Shown here: in pieces, positions 1-9,231 of the stretch
Position numbering within the stretch: position 1 is the stretch's first letter
How the letters are laid out: the number at the start of each line of letters is the position of its first letter
Source of the DNA: Nitrospira tepida
Lineage (GTDB): Bacteria; Nitrospirota; Nitrospiria; Nitrospirales; Nitrospiraceae
NCBI RefSeq assembly: GCF_947241125.1
Contig: NZ_OX365700.1
Span: forward strand, 372,001-436,000
DNA length: 64,000 nucleotides
Direction: 5' to 3'
The notes under the pieces: generated by a model
What the model saw: only the letters and a program-made list of their open reading frames with translations
Database searches by the model: none
What the model was told of the DNA's origin: nothing
Position numbers and translations under genes: made by a program

Positions 1-24
1 CCTGCCGCTCTCCTCTCGCATCGA

Positions 25-486
25 TTACCGTGCCGCCGGCGCCGGGTCCGGAGGCGGCGGTTCGTTGATCGTGCCCCAGAACAGGCCCAGCTCCGTGACC
101 GTTTTCCTGAACGCCCCGAACTCGACCGGTTTGACCACGTAGGCGTTGGCTCCGAAGGCGTAGCAGCGCAGAATGTCCTGTTCCTCGCGCGACGAGGTAA
201 AGATGACGACCGGGATGCGCTTTAGCATGTCGTCCGATTTAATGGCGCGGAGCACCTCCAGCCCGTCGACCTTCGGCATTTTCAGATCCAGCATGATGAC
301 CGTCGGCTGGCCTTCCGGACGAGCGGCGTAGGGGCCCCGGCGATAGAGATAGTCCAAGACTTCCGAACCATCCCGGCAGAGGGTCACTTTCTCGGCGAGC
401 CGCTGCTCTTCCATGGCGGCCAGGGCCAACTCGGCATCCTGGGGGTTGTCGTCGGCCAGCAGGATCGGTTTGTAGCTCACGGTCAT
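25..486 (-). CDS. Single-domain response regulator (Rcp1-like receiver)
   Basis: A 153-residue protein made of one CheY-like receiver domain. The acidic pair is D12/D13, the phosphoacceptor is D67 in VIMLDLKMP, the conserved Thr is T97 in VIFTSS and the Lys is K119 in VVKP. There is no output domain, so it probably works by protein-protein contact, as Rcp1-type partners of phytochrome-like kinases do. Its start overlaps the stop of the upstream histidine kinase gene by 4 bp (ATGA), so the two are translationally coupled and form a two-component pair. A proline-rich tail of about 12 residues follows the domain. The signal sensed is unknown. Confidence 0.9.
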   Translation of the reverse strand: MTVSYKPILLADDNPQDAELALAAMEEQRLAEKVTLCRDGSEVLDYLYRRGPYAARPEGQPTVIMLDLKMPKVDGLEVLRAIKSDDMLKRIPVVIFTSSREEQDILRCYAFGANAYVVKPVEFGAFRKTVTELGLFWGTINEPPPPDPAPAAR

Positions 487-1892
487 GCCGCCATCTGAAG
501 CGGAGCCCGATGGGTGGGCAGAGCGATGTAAAACGTGGCGCCCTTGTCGGGCTCCCCTTCCGCCCAGCTCCTGCCCCCGTGCCGGTGGACGATCCGTCGG
601 ACGTTGGCCAGGCCGATCCCCGTCCCCTCGAACTCATCGGCCCGGTGGAGCCGCTGAAAGACGCCGAACAGCTTGTCGCGATAAGCCATGTCGAACCCGA
701 CGCCGTTATCCTTCACGAAGAAGACGGTTTCCTGCGGAGAGGACGAGTCGGCTCCGATCTCGATCTTCGCCAACGGCCTCGTGCTCGTGAACTTCACGGC
801 GTTGGCGATCAAATTGACGAAGATCTGCCGTAGCATGGAGGGGTCGCCCTGGACGACCGGCAGATCCTCGATCTGCCAGGCGACGGCGCGCCCCTGCAGG
901 TCCGGTTGCAGGTGCTGGATCACCTCTTTCACCAGTTGGTTCATATCCACGTCGGTCGTCGTCATCTCGGCCCGTCCCATGCGCGAGAAGCTCAGGAGAT
1001 CGTCGATCAACTGGCCCATCTGTTTGGCGGCCTGGGAAATGGTCGTGAGGTACCGGCGCGCTTTTTCGTTGAGGTCCTGCCCGGCGGCCTTCTCCAGCAA
1101 GGCGACGTAGCCGTCGATGTGGCGGAGCGGAGCCCTCAAGTCGTGCGACACGGAGTAGCTGAAGGCTTCCAATTCCTTGTTGGCCGCTTCCAGCAGTTCG
1201 CCCCGGTGCGCGAGTTCCCTGGCCACCCGCTCCCGCTCGGCAAGGTCGTGCCGGATGAGATAGTAGACCGACGACAGCAGCACGCATTGCAACAGCGTCC
1301 CGCCTCCGAGCAGCCAAATGTTCAGGCGGGTGCTGGCCGCCGAGTCATGGGCCCGACGTTCGATCGACTCGGTTTCTTCCCGGCTAATCTCCGACAGGAT
1401 GAGCCGCACCCCTTCGAGTTCACGGTTGGCGTCCCGTCCGGACACCAGCGGACGCACCCCCTGATAGCCGTGTTTCTGGCGTTGGACGATGCCGGCCCGC
1501 TCGGCGTCGAGCACGCGCTTGATGCGGGTTTCCAGCAACCGGACCCGTTCCTGCTGCAAAGGGCTTTCGCTGACCGATTCCTGAAACGTCAGCACATAGG
1601 CCGGGGCCAATTCGATGGCGGCTTGGTGCGCATCCAGATAACTGTCGTCGCCCGTGACCAAGTAGCGGCGGGAGCTGCGTTCGGCTTCTTCCAGCAGGGC
1701 GAGCAGGTCGTCGAGGCCCTTGACGAGGCGATGGCTCCGGGCGTCATGTTTGGTGTTCGTGATGAGGATGGAGGTGTTGCGATAGACCAGGAGGCTGATG
1801 GCGCCGACGACGAGGAACACCAAGCCGAAGCCGAGCAGCATGAGGTGATGAATGGACCACTGTGCGAACGAATTGCGGTATGGGATGCGCAT
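483..1892 (-). CDS. CHASE3-type membrane sensor histidine kinase
   Basis: A 469-residue membrane kinase. A transmembrane helix lies at about residues 17-38, followed by a helical extracytoplasmic region of about 140 residues with CHASE3 character (the stretch around RRYLVTGDDSYLDAH is typical). A second helix lies near 190-212. A HisKA domain follows with the phospho-acceptor His near residue 249 in SVSHDLRAPLRHI, then a HATPase_c domain with the N box NLIANAVKF and G boxes DNGVGFD and GTGIGL. It autophosphorylates and should hand phosphate to the receiver encoded immediately downstream. The stimulus cannot be read from the sequence. A TAGAAT -10-like hexamer lies on this strand at 2009-2014, but no good -35 accompanies it. 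Confidence 0.92.
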   Translation of the reverse strand: MRIPYRNSFAQWSIHHLMLLGFGLVFLVVGAISLLVYRNTSILITNTKHDARSHRLVKGLDDLLALLEEAERSSRRYLVTGDDSYLDAHQAAIELAPAYVLTFQESVSESPLQQERVRLLETRIKRVLDAERAGIVQRQKHGYQGVRPLVSGRDANRELEGVRLILSEISREETESIERRAHDSAASTRLNIWLLGGGTLLQCVLLSSVYYLIRHDLAERERVARELAHRGELLEAANKELEAFSYSVSHDLRAPLRHIDGYVALLEKAAGQDLNEKARRYLTTISQAAKQMGQLIDDLLSFSRMGRAEMTTTDVDMNQLVKEVIQHLQPDLQGRAVAWQIEDLPVVQGDPSMLRQIFVNLIANAVKFTSTRPLAKIEIGADSSSPQETVFFVKDNGVGFDMAYRDKLFGVFQRLHRADEFEGTGIGLANVRRIVHRHGGRSWAEGEPDKGATFYIALPTHRAPLQMAA

Positions 1893-2125
1893 GGGTGCGT
1901 GGACCGGAACATGAGGACGCGCGCGCCTTTCCGGGGCATCGATCTGGAGGCTGGGACAGGGATCGCGTCGATGCGGCGCACCGGGCCGGCTGGATCCGGT
2001 CGGTCGGTATTCTAGCAGAGAGGGGGACGGGCCTTGACGGATTTCGCGTTTCGCGCAGCGGGTAAACGGGAGCGTGGCGGCGACGGCCTATGGAATGACA
2101 GGCACCAGGGCGAGAGGCGGAACGA

Positions 2126-3619
2126 TCAACCGCCGGGCATTGCCGGCGGAGCCGCGTGGGCGATCGAGCCGGCAAGATTGGAAAACATGAGCGTGGCGGA
2201 GACGACCCAGTCGATCACCGGCTGCGGGTAGATTCCCAGCGCCAGCGTGCCGGCCAGGCCGATGTACAGCACCGCCTGCATCGACCCCGGCACCCGCAGC
2301 GGCGTCGGATCGGTCGGCTCGTTGATATACATCTTCTTGACGACGATCAAGTAGTAGTACATGGAGATGACGACATTGACCAGCCCGACGGCGATCAATG
2401 TGTAGAGGCCTTCCTTGATGGCCGCGACGAAAATATAGAGCTTGCCGATGAACCCGGCGAGCGGGGGAACTCCGGCCAGCGACAGCAGAAACAACAGCAT
2501 GGCAAAGGCCAAGAGCGGCGAGCGGCGGTTCAGGCCGTTGTAATCTTCGATCTCGTCGCTGCCGATCAGATTGCCGACAGTAATGATGACGGCGAAGGCG
2601 CCCATATTGGCGAACAGATAGGTGAGCAGGTAGAACAGGATGGCGTCCTCCCCCATCTTGGTGCCGGCCGCCAAGCCGATCAGCACGTTTCCGATCTGCG
2701 CGATGCCGGAATAGGCCAGCAGCCGTTTGATGTTGCGTTGGGCGATCGCCACGATGTTGGCGTAGGTCATCGACAGGATGGAGACGGCGACCAATATCAT
2801 GACCCAGGCCGGCTTCATCGTCGCCAGCGCGATGTAGAACATGCGCAGCAGAATGGCCAAGGCCGCGCCTTTCGGGGCGATCGAGAGGAAGGCCGTGACC
2901 GGCGTAGGCGCCCCTTGATACGTGTCCGGAATCCAGGCATGGAACGGGACGGCGCCGATCTTGAAGCCGAGCGCGGCAAAGATCAGCAGATAGCCCGCGA
3001 TGAGCCCGGGCGTCGGCTCGGGTCCCATCATGTCGGAGAAGACGAGCTTGCCGGTCTCGCCGTACACGAGGCTGATCCCGTAGGCCAGCAACCCGGCGGC
3101 GAACACGCCCAGGATGAAGAATTTGATGCCGGATTCGTTGGAGGCCAGGTCGTCGCGCAGATAGGAGACCAGCACGTAGAAGCCGAAGGTCGAAAATTCC
3201 AGCGTGACGAACAGGGAGAGCAGGTCGTTGGCGGAGGCCATGAACATCATGCCCAGCGCCGACATGAGCAGCAAGAAGTAATACTCCCCGCGGAAAAAGC
3301 GGAATTTGCGGATGTATTCGATCGAGGCCAGCACCACCATGAGGGTGGCGGCCACGATGAAGATCTTGAAGAAGATCGCCATCCGGTCGAGCACGAACAT
3401 GTTGCGAAACAGGGCTCCCGTCACGTGCGAGAGGTCCAGCCAGACCAGACAGGCGAGGGTGCTGACGAGCGACAGGACGCTCAACGAGGCGATGTGAATC
3501 TTCGGCAGCTTCGGCCAAGCGAAATCGACCGCCAGGATCGCGCAGACCCAGAGCGTCAGCACGATCTCCGGCAGCATCAGCAACAGGTCGGAGAGGGAGA
3601 GGGACAGCGAAAACGTCAT
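2126..3619 (-). CDS. nuoN: NADH-quinone oxidoreductase subunit N
   Basis: A 497-residue antiporter-like membrane subunit of complex I with about 14 hydrophobic helices. The ion-channel residues expected for NuoN are visible: Glu in LEFSTFGFY, Lys in GFKIGAVPFH, Lys in IAPKGAALA and Lys in FIGKLYIF. It pumps ions in the membrane arm during electron transfer between low-potential donors and quinone, or in reverse. It is the last gene of the nuo operon and its start overlaps the upstream nuoM stop by 4 bp. The length is normal for the family. Confidence 0.96.
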   Translation of the reverse strand: MTFSLSLSLSDLLLMLPEIVLTLWVCAILAVDFAWPKLPKIHIASLSVLSLVSTLACLVWLDLSHVTGALFRNMFVLDRMAIFFKIFIVAATLMVVLASIEYIRKFRFFRGEYYFLLLMSALGMMFMASANDLLSLFVTLEFSTFGFYVLVSYLRDDLASNESGIKFFILGVFAAGLLAYGISLVYGETGKLVFSDMMGPEPTPGLIAGYLLIFAALGFKIGAVPFHAWIPDTYQGAPTPVTAFLSIAPKGAALAILLRMFYIALATMKPAWVMILVAVSILSMTYANIVAIAQRNIKRLLAYSGIAQIGNVLIGLAAGTKMGEDAILFYLLTYLFANMGAFAVIITVGNLIGSDEIEDYNGLNRRSPLLAFAMLLFLLSLAGVPPLAGFIGKLYIFVAAIKEGLYTLIAVGLVNVVISMYYYLIVVKKMYINEPTDPTPLRVPGSMQAVLYIGLAGTLALGIYPQPVIDWVVSATLMFSNLAGSIAHAAPPAMPGG

Positions 3620-5283
3620 GGCCGTCTGGCCTCCGGTCGTTGAGCGGCGGACCCAGCGGTGGAATCCGGGTGAGACGACGCCAGTTCGACGGTCCGGTCC
3701 GCCGCCGGCTCGGCGGCCGCCACAGGCACCACCTTGGAGATCCGCGCGACCAGCGGATCGACCCCCGCGCGGACCACGGAATAGAAGTGTCCGGGGAACA
3801 GGAAAAACCCGATGCTGCAGGCCATCATCAGGAAGAACGGCACCCGGTCCACGGCCGCGACGGCGTCGTGCGCGTGGCTATGGTGCTGGTCCATGGGGCC
3901 GTAGAAGACGGCGCGCATCATGCGGAAGAGATAGCCCATCGTCAGGACGATCCCGATCACGGCCACGATGACCTGTAACGGATACTTGTTCCAACTGCCG
4001 ACGATGATCATGACTTCGGCGATGAAGTTCACCGTGCCCGGCATCCCGACGGAGGCCATGCAGGCGACGATCGTGCAGCCGGCGATGAAGGGCATGCGGT
4101 TGACCAGTCCTCCCAGCGACGGAATGTCCCTGGTGTGGGTTTGGTCATAGACCCAGCCGGCCATGGCGAAGAGCATGCTGGTGGCCAGCGCGTGGGCGAA
4201 CATGTAGATGACCGCTCCGCTCAGGCTGATGTAGTCCAGCGCCGCCATGCCGAGGAACACGTAGCCCATGTGGCTGGAACTCGAGTAGCCGATGACGTAC
4301 TTGGTGTCCTTGGCGTAGAACGCCACGAACCCGCCGTACAGCATGCTGAAGATGGACAGGACCGCGGCGATCGGCATCAGCTCACGGGTGGTCTCCGGCA
4401 GAATTTCGAAGGCCACGCGAATGATGGAGAAATGCCCGAGCTTCATGAGCACTCCGGCATGGAGCATGCTGGTCGCGGCGGGGGCGGCCGCGTGGCCGAC
4501 CGGCGACCAGGAGTGCAGCGGCCAAATCGGCGCGATCGAGGCAAATCCGAAGAAGATCAGCAGCCAGATGATCGTCGCGACCGGTCCGCTGAAATGGGCC
4601 TGCTCCCGCAACACGAGAATGTCGAAGGTGTTGAGCCCGGAGAACTTGTAAATCAGCAGAATGCCCATCAGCGCCACGACGGCAAAGGCCGACAGGAACA
4701 GCACGAGCTTCATGGCGGCGTACTCTTTGCTGTTCGAGGCGAAGTTGAAGATGAACCCGATCGAATCGCGCTTCTTCAAGCCCTCCGGGTCGGTCATTTC
4801 GAGGTACTTCTTCGTGTGGCTTCCCCACATGCCCAGGAGCAGATACATGGGAATGACGGACATTTCGTAGAAGAAGTACAGGAAGAAGAGATCCAGCGAC
4901 ATGAAGACGCCGATCGTGGCGGCCGCGAGGATCAGGAGCCAGCTATAGAATTGCTTCACCCGGTCCTTGATGTGCCACGAGACGAAAATGCCGGCGAAGA
5001 GCAGGATGCAGGAGGCCAGCACCAGCGGGGTCCCGATGCCGTCCACGCCAAGATAGAACGCAATGCCCAGTTCACGCGACCATTCGTACCGTTGGACGAA
5101 CTGAAAGCCGCCTTTGGCCGGATCGTAGGCGAAAAACATGTAGAACGAAGCTAGGAGGCTGATGCCGGCCGCGCAGGCCGCGATGCTGCGGATGAGGAGC
5201 GTCTGGCGCTCGGGAGTGAAAATCAGCGCGATGACGCCGAGAAACGGAGCGAACAGGATATAAAGGAGCGTGTAGTCGGCCAT
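3616..5283 (-). CDS. nuoM: NADH-quinone oxidoreductase subunit M, copy 1 (divergent)
   Basis: A 555-residue antiporter-like subunit, one of two adjacent NuoM homologues. The TM5 Glu is kept (E140 in FFYEMSVIP), as are the TM8-type Lys (K281 in GVLMKLG) and the late Glu in FIAEVMIIVG. The TM7 Lys, which sits in FAFKAP of the neighbouring copy, is Ile here (residue 250, FASIAP). The following loop is also unusual: SPVGHAAAPAATS replaces the usual LPDA-type sequence. Between TM5 and TM6 there is an insertion of about 20 residues (around 156-190). Tandem NuoM subunits are the hallmark of the so-called 2M complex I reported from Nitrospira and some other lineages. It overlaps nuoN by 4 bp and lies 7 bp from the second nuoM. 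Confidence 0.94.
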   Translation of the reverse strand: MADYTLLYILFAPFLGVIALIFTPERQTLLIRSIAACAAGISLLASFYMFFAYDPAKGGFQFVQRYEWSRELGIAFYLGVDGIGTPLVLASCILLFAGIFVSWHIKDRVKQFYSWLLILAAATIGVFMSLDLFFLYFFYEMSVIPMYLLLGMWGSHTKKYLEMTDPEGLKKRDSIGFIFNFASNSKEYAAMKLVLFLSAFAVVALMGILLIYKFSGLNTFDILVLREQAHFSGPVATIIWLLIFFGFASIAPIWPLHSWSPVGHAAAPAATSMLHAGVLMKLGHFSIIRVAFEILPETTRELMPIAAVLSIFSMLYGGFVAFYAKDTKYVIGYSSSSHMGYVFLGMAALDYISLSGAVIYMFAHALATSMLFAMAGWVYDQTHTRDIPSLGGLVNRMPFIAGCTIVACMASVGMPGTVNFIAEVMIIVGSWNKYPLQVIVAVIGIVLTMGYLFRMMRAVFYGPMDQHHSHAHDAVAAVDRVPFFLMMACSIGFFLFPGHFYSVVRAGVDPLVARISKVVPVAAAEPAADRTVELASSHPDSTAGSAAQRPEARRP

Positions 5284-5290
5284 GACTTGT

Positions 5291-6850
5291 TTAATCCCGC
5301 ATCGAGTGCCGGGTGGTATCGATCATCGTGACAGTGCCGCGGTCCAGGCGGTCGACGAGCGCCTGGACGGAGCCGTTCATCATGCGCAAGAAGGGCGATG
5401 GATACAGGCCGATCCAGATGATCATGATCGTCAGCGAGACGCTGATGACCAGCTCCCCCAACTTGAGATCAGGCACCGCCTGAGCCAGACCCTTGCCGAG
5501 CGGGCCCAGCATCGACCGTTCGTAATACCACAGAAAATAGGCCGCCCCGGTGATGACGCCGGTGACCGCGATGGCGCCGTACAGCCAATAGGCCTTGAAG
5601 GCGCCCATCAGGATTAGGAATTCGCCGACGAACCCGTTCGTCCCCGGCAACCCGATCGAGGCCAATCCAATGATCAGCAAAAAGGTCGCGAGCAGCGGGG
5701 CCTGTTTGGCGAGGCCGCCGAAGGACGACAGATGGGTGCTCTGCCTCCTGGAATACAGAAACCCCGCCACGAAGAAGAGTCCGGCCGTGCTGAAGCCGAG
5801 GTTGATCATCGTCAACAGGCTGCCTTGAATGCCCTGATAGTTCAGCGCAAAGGCCCCGACCGCCACGAACCCCAGGTGGCTGACGCTGCTGAAGGCCAGC
5901 AGCCGCCTGAAATCGGGCTGGATCAGCGCCACGACGGCGCCGTACACGATGCCGGACAGGGCCAGCACCATGATGATGGTGACGACGCTCTCATGTTTGG
6001 AGGCTTCGGGCAGCAACGGAAGGCTGAACCGGAGGAATCCGTACGTGCCCAGCTTGACCCCGGCCAGCATGACCGCCATGCCGATCGGGCCTTCGAGCAA
6101 GGCGTCCGGGAGCCAGGTATGGAACGGAAACAGCGGAGCCTTGAAAGCGAAGCCCAGGAACAACAGCCAGAAGATCAGAATCTGCTTGTTAACCGAGATC
6201 GGCGCCTGCAGGAGTTCGAGAAAATCAAATGAGTAGACCGGCTCGATGTGACTGCGCACCGCCCAACTGTGATAGTTGATGTCGAGCAGCGCGATCCCCA
6301 CGAGCATGAAGACGCTGCCGAGAAGCGTGTAGAGCGTGAACTTCAACGCCGCATATTGACGCTCCGCGCCGCCGCCCCAGAGCTTGATCAGAAAATAGCT
6401 GGGAATCAGCATCAATTCCCAGAACACGAAAAAGACGAACAGATCCAGGCTGACGAACACGCCCATGGTCGTGGTTTCGAGGGCCAGCAGCGCCATCAGG
6501 TAGAGGCGGATCTTGTGTCGCACCTGATCCCACGAATAGATGATGACCAGCGTGGTCAGGAACGCCGTCACGCCCACGAACAGCACGCTGATGCCGTCCA
6601 CCCCCAGGTGATAGCTGATGCCGAGCGGGGCGATCCATGCGACCCGTTCGACGAACTGCATGGCCGGCGAATCGGGCACGAAATGGACGAGCACGACGAT
6701 GGCGAGCGCCAGTTCCAGCAGGGACACGCCGAGCCCCACGGCCTTGACCATCTCCTCGTCGTCCAGGAACCAGAGCACGAGCGCTCCCAGCAGCGGGACG
6801 GCCAAGAGACAGGACAGAATGGGGAAATTGAACGACAGCTCTTCCAGCAT
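5291..6850 (-). CDS. nuoM: NADH-quinone oxidoreductase subunit M, copy 2 (canonical)
   Basis: A 519-residue antiporter-like complex I subunit with a full set of ion-pathway residues: E145 in FWELMLIP, K237 in FAFKAPLFPFH, K266 in AGVKLG and a Glu in FVGEFLILMG. It resembles ordinary NuoM more closely than the neighbouring copy does. It sits directly downstream of nuoL and 7 bp upstream of the other nuoM, in one operon. With two NuoM subunits the membrane arm should hold one extra antiporter module. That fits an enzyme built to couple more ions per electron pair, for example in reverse electron flow to a low-potential acceptor. Confidence 0.95.
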   Translation of the reverse strand: MLEELSFNFPILSCLLAVPLLGALVLWFLDDEEMVKAVGLGVSLLELALAIVVLVHFVPDSPAMQFVERVAWIAPLGISYHLGVDGISVLFVGVTAFLTTLVIIYSWDQVRHKIRLYLMALLALETTTMGVFVSLDLFVFFVFWELMLIPSYFLIKLWGGGAERQYAALKFTLYTLLGSVFMLVGIALLDINYHSWAVRSHIEPVYSFDFLELLQAPISVNKQILIFWLLFLGFAFKAPLFPFHTWLPDALLEGPIGMAVMLAGVKLGTYGFLRFSLPLLPEASKHESVVTIIMVLALSGIVYGAVVALIQPDFRRLLAFSSVSHLGFVAVGAFALNYQGIQGSLLTMINLGFSTAGLFFVAGFLYSRRQSTHLSSFGGLAKQAPLLATFLLIIGLASIGLPGTNGFVGEFLILMGAFKAYWLYGAIAVTGVITGAAYFLWYYERSMLGPLGKGLAQAVPDLKLGELVISVSLTIMIIWIGLYPSPFLRMMNGSVQALVDRLDRGTVTMIDTTRHSMRD

Positions 6851-6900
6851 CAGATCGGCTCGCTTTCAGTCATCGAGAGGCCCGCCATGCGTCGGCTCTC

Positions 6901-8871
6901 TTACAACGCGCTCCACCAGATCCACACGAGATGGACGATCACAAACAACCCGGCCACGATGATGGCAGCATAGTGGTGCACCAGGCCGCTTTGCAGTTTC
7001 CGCCAGGAGCGAGCCATCAGATGGTTGGCGTACCCGACGATGTTGAGAAATCCGTAGATCACATACTTTTCGGTCCAGGTGCTGCCGGCCGCGGTCAATT
7101 CGGTCATGCGGCCGACGCCGCGGACGATCCCATCGATCACGGTCCGGTCGAACCAATCCCAGACCAATCCCATCCGTTTCATCGGCTCGACGAACAGGGC
7201 GTCATAGATCTCATCGACATACCACTTGTTCAACAGCGCGGCATAGAGCCGGGGCGAGCGGGCCGCCCAGGTGTCGGCCGTGCCCGGCTTCACCGTATAG
7301 AGGAAGTGGGCCAGCAGCCAGCCCAGTAGGGCGATCACCGTAGCCACGCCCATGAGCATGATCGTGAGCCCGGCGCCGGCCTCGTGCTCCCCCCCTCCCG
7401 TGCCCGCCACCGGGCTGAGAAAACGATGGAACCACCCGTGCTCCGGCGGGACACCGGGCAACCCGCCGACCAGGGACAAGGCGGCCAGGACGAACAGTGG
7501 TCCGAGCATGACCGGCGGCGATTCGTGGGCATGTTCCCAGGTGTGATGGTCCACGCGCGGTTCTCCGTAAAACGTCAGGTAGGTCAGGCGAAACATGTAG
7601 AACGATGTGAGCAAGGCCCCCAAGGCCGCCATCCCGTAGAGGATGTAATGATGATGGGTGAAGGCGTGGGCCATGATCTCGTCCTTGCTCCAGAATCCGG
7701 CGAAAGGGAACATTCCCGCGATCGCCAAGGTGCCGATGAGAAACACGCGGTGGGTCCAGGGAATCTTCGAATGCAGCCCTCCCATCTTGCGGATATCCTG
7801 CTCTCCGTGGAGGGCATGGATGACCGAGCCGGCTGAGAGAAACAGCAAGGCCTTGAAGAAGGCATGGGTCATCAGGTGAAAGATGGCGGCTGCATAGGCT
7901 CCGACGCCACAACCCAGGAACATGTACCCGAGCTGGCTTACGGTGGAATAGGCGAGCACGCGCTTGATGTCGGTCTGGACCAGGCCGATCGTGGCGGCGA
8001 AGAGGGCCGTCGAGCCGCCGATGATCCCCACGGTCGTCATTGCGGTCGGCGACATGTCGTAAAACACGTGGTTGCGCACGATCATGTAGACCCCCGCCGT
8101 GACCATGGTGGCGGCGTGAATGAGCGCACTCACCGGGGTGGGGCCTTCCATCGCGTCGGGCAGCCAGGTGTACAGGGGAATCTGCGCGGACTTGCCGACC
8201 GCGCCGATCAAGAGGCAAAGGGCAATGGCCGTTGCCATTTCCGGCGAGATCTGGCCGGCCTGGGCCAACACCGTGGTGTAATCCAGCGACTTGAAATTCA
8301 CGAAGATGAGGAAGATGGCCAGCAAAAAGCCCGCGTCGCCGATCCGATTGACCACGAAGGCCTTGGTGGCCGCCTTGGCGGCCGAAACCTTCTCATAGTA
8401 GTAGCCGATCAACAGGTAGGAGCAGAGCCCCACGCCTTCCCATCCGATGAACAGCACCACGTAGTTGTTCCCCATCACGAGGAGCAACATGGAGACCATG
8501 AACAGGTTCATGTAGGTGAAGAAGCGCGTGAACCCGTCCTCCCCGTGCATGTAGCCGACCGAATAGAGGTGGATCAGAAAGCCCACCCCGGTCACGACGA
8601 GCAGCATGATGCAGGTCAGGGGATCGATCAGATAGGCCAGATTGATGTTGAGGTCCCCGCCGAAGATCCACTGGTAGGCGACCACGTCGCGAGAACCGCC
8701 GGTGCCCAACACGTCCGCGAAGACGGCGACAGCGCAGAGGAACGACAGGAACACGGAGCCGCAGGCCAGCCGTGCGGCCATATGGTGCGAGTACCGGCTG
8801 CCAAGCAGGCCGTTGGCGATTGCTGCCAGCAGGGGGAAGATGGGAATCAGCAGAACTAGCCAGTCGAACAT
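6901..8871 (-). CDS. nuoL: NADH-quinone oxidoreductase subunit L with long lateral helix
   Basis: A 656-residue distal antiporter-like subunit. The TM5 Glu is in FIGWEGVGLCSY and the TM7 Lys is in GAVGKSAQIPLYTW (near residue 226). The C-terminal part starting at NKWYVDEIYD (near residue 547) is the amphipathic lateral helix that runs along the membrane arm. From there to the last transmembrane helix I count about 86 residues, against about 57 as I remember E. coli NuoL. The helix is therefore longer by some 25-30 residues, which fits the need to span one extra NuoM. It lies 1 bp downstream of nuoK. Confidence 0.95.
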   Translation of the reverse strand: MFDWLVLLIPIFPLLAAIANGLLGSRYSHHMAARLACGSVFLSFLCAVAVFADVLGTGGSRDVVAYQWIFGGDLNINLAYLIDPLTCIMLLVVTGVGFLIHLYSVGYMHGEDGFTRFFTYMNLFMVSMLLLVMGNNYVVLFIGWEGVGLCSYLLIGYYYEKVSAAKAATKAFVVNRIGDAGFLLAIFLIFVNFKSLDYTTVLAQAGQISPEMATAIALCLLIGAVGKSAQIPLYTWLPDAMEGPTPVSALIHAATMVTAGVYMIVRNHVFYDMSPTAMTTVGIIGGSTALFAATIGLVQTDIKRVLAYSTVSQLGYMFLGCGVGAYAAAIFHLMTHAFFKALLFLSAGSVIHALHGEQDIRKMGGLHSKIPWTHRVFLIGTLAIAGMFPFAGFWSKDEIMAHAFTHHHYILYGMAALGALLTSFYMFRLTYLTFYGEPRVDHHTWEHAHESPPVMLGPLFVLAALSLVGGLPGVPPEHGWFHRFLSPVAGTGGGEHEAGAGLTIMLMGVATVIALLGWLLAHFLYTVKPGTADTWAARSPRLYAALLNKWYVDEIYDALFVEPMKRMGLVWDWFDRTVIDGIVRGVGRMTELTAAGSTWTEKYVIYGFLNIVGYANHLMARSWRKLQSGLVHHYAAIIVAGLFVIVHLVWIWWSAL

Positions 8872-8872
8872 G

Positions 8873-9175
8873 TCACCACTTCAACAGATTCATCTCGTCC
8901 ACGTTGGTCGAGATTTTTCCCCGGAACACGACGATGATGATCGCCAGGCCGATGGCGGCTTCTCCGGCCGCGATGGCGATGACGAACAGCGCGACGAGCT
9001 GGCCCGCCATGGATTCCAGATAATGCGAAAACGCCACGAGGTTGATATTGGCCGCGTTCAGCATGATCTCGACGGACATCAGGACGATGATGAAATTCCG
9101 CCGGATCAACACGCCGAGGACGCCGGTCATGAACAGGATCGTGCTGACGGTCACGTAGGCGGACAGGGGAATCAT
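8873..9175 (-). CDS. nuoK: NADH-quinone oxidoreductase subunit K
   Basis: A 100-residue, three-helix membrane subunit of complex I. The conserved glutamates occur in the usual places, VEIMLNAANINL and AAGEAAIGLAI. It has the normal length and sits immediately upstream of nuoL with only 1 bp between stop and start. A 56-bp gap separates it from the upstream gdx-type gene, which interrupts the usual nuoJ-nuoK junction. Confidence 0.96.
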   Translation of the reverse strand: MIPLSAYVTVSTILFMTGVLGVLIRRNFIIVLMSVEIMLNAANINLVAFSHYLESMAGQLVALFVIAIAAGEAAIGLAIIIVVFRGKISTNVDEMNLLKW

Positions 9176-9231
9176 GATTGTTCCATCAGATCACGACGAT
9201 GAGTTGCCTTCGGCATGGCCAAGCGATGTCC

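Noticed and set aside
2156-3643. Long plus-strand open frame of about 495 codons opposite nuoN
   Set aside because: It is the GC-rich mirror of nuoN, rich in His, Asp, Gln and Arg, with no motif; the minus-strand frame is an unambiguous NuoN. Similar long mirrors over nuoM, nuoL, nuoG, nuoD and clpX were left out for the same reason.
9176-9231. Guanidine riboswitch near the gdx-type gene
   Set aside because: The flanking spacers are only 13 and 56 nt and lack the paired hairpins or long aptamer of the known guanidine riboswitch classes.
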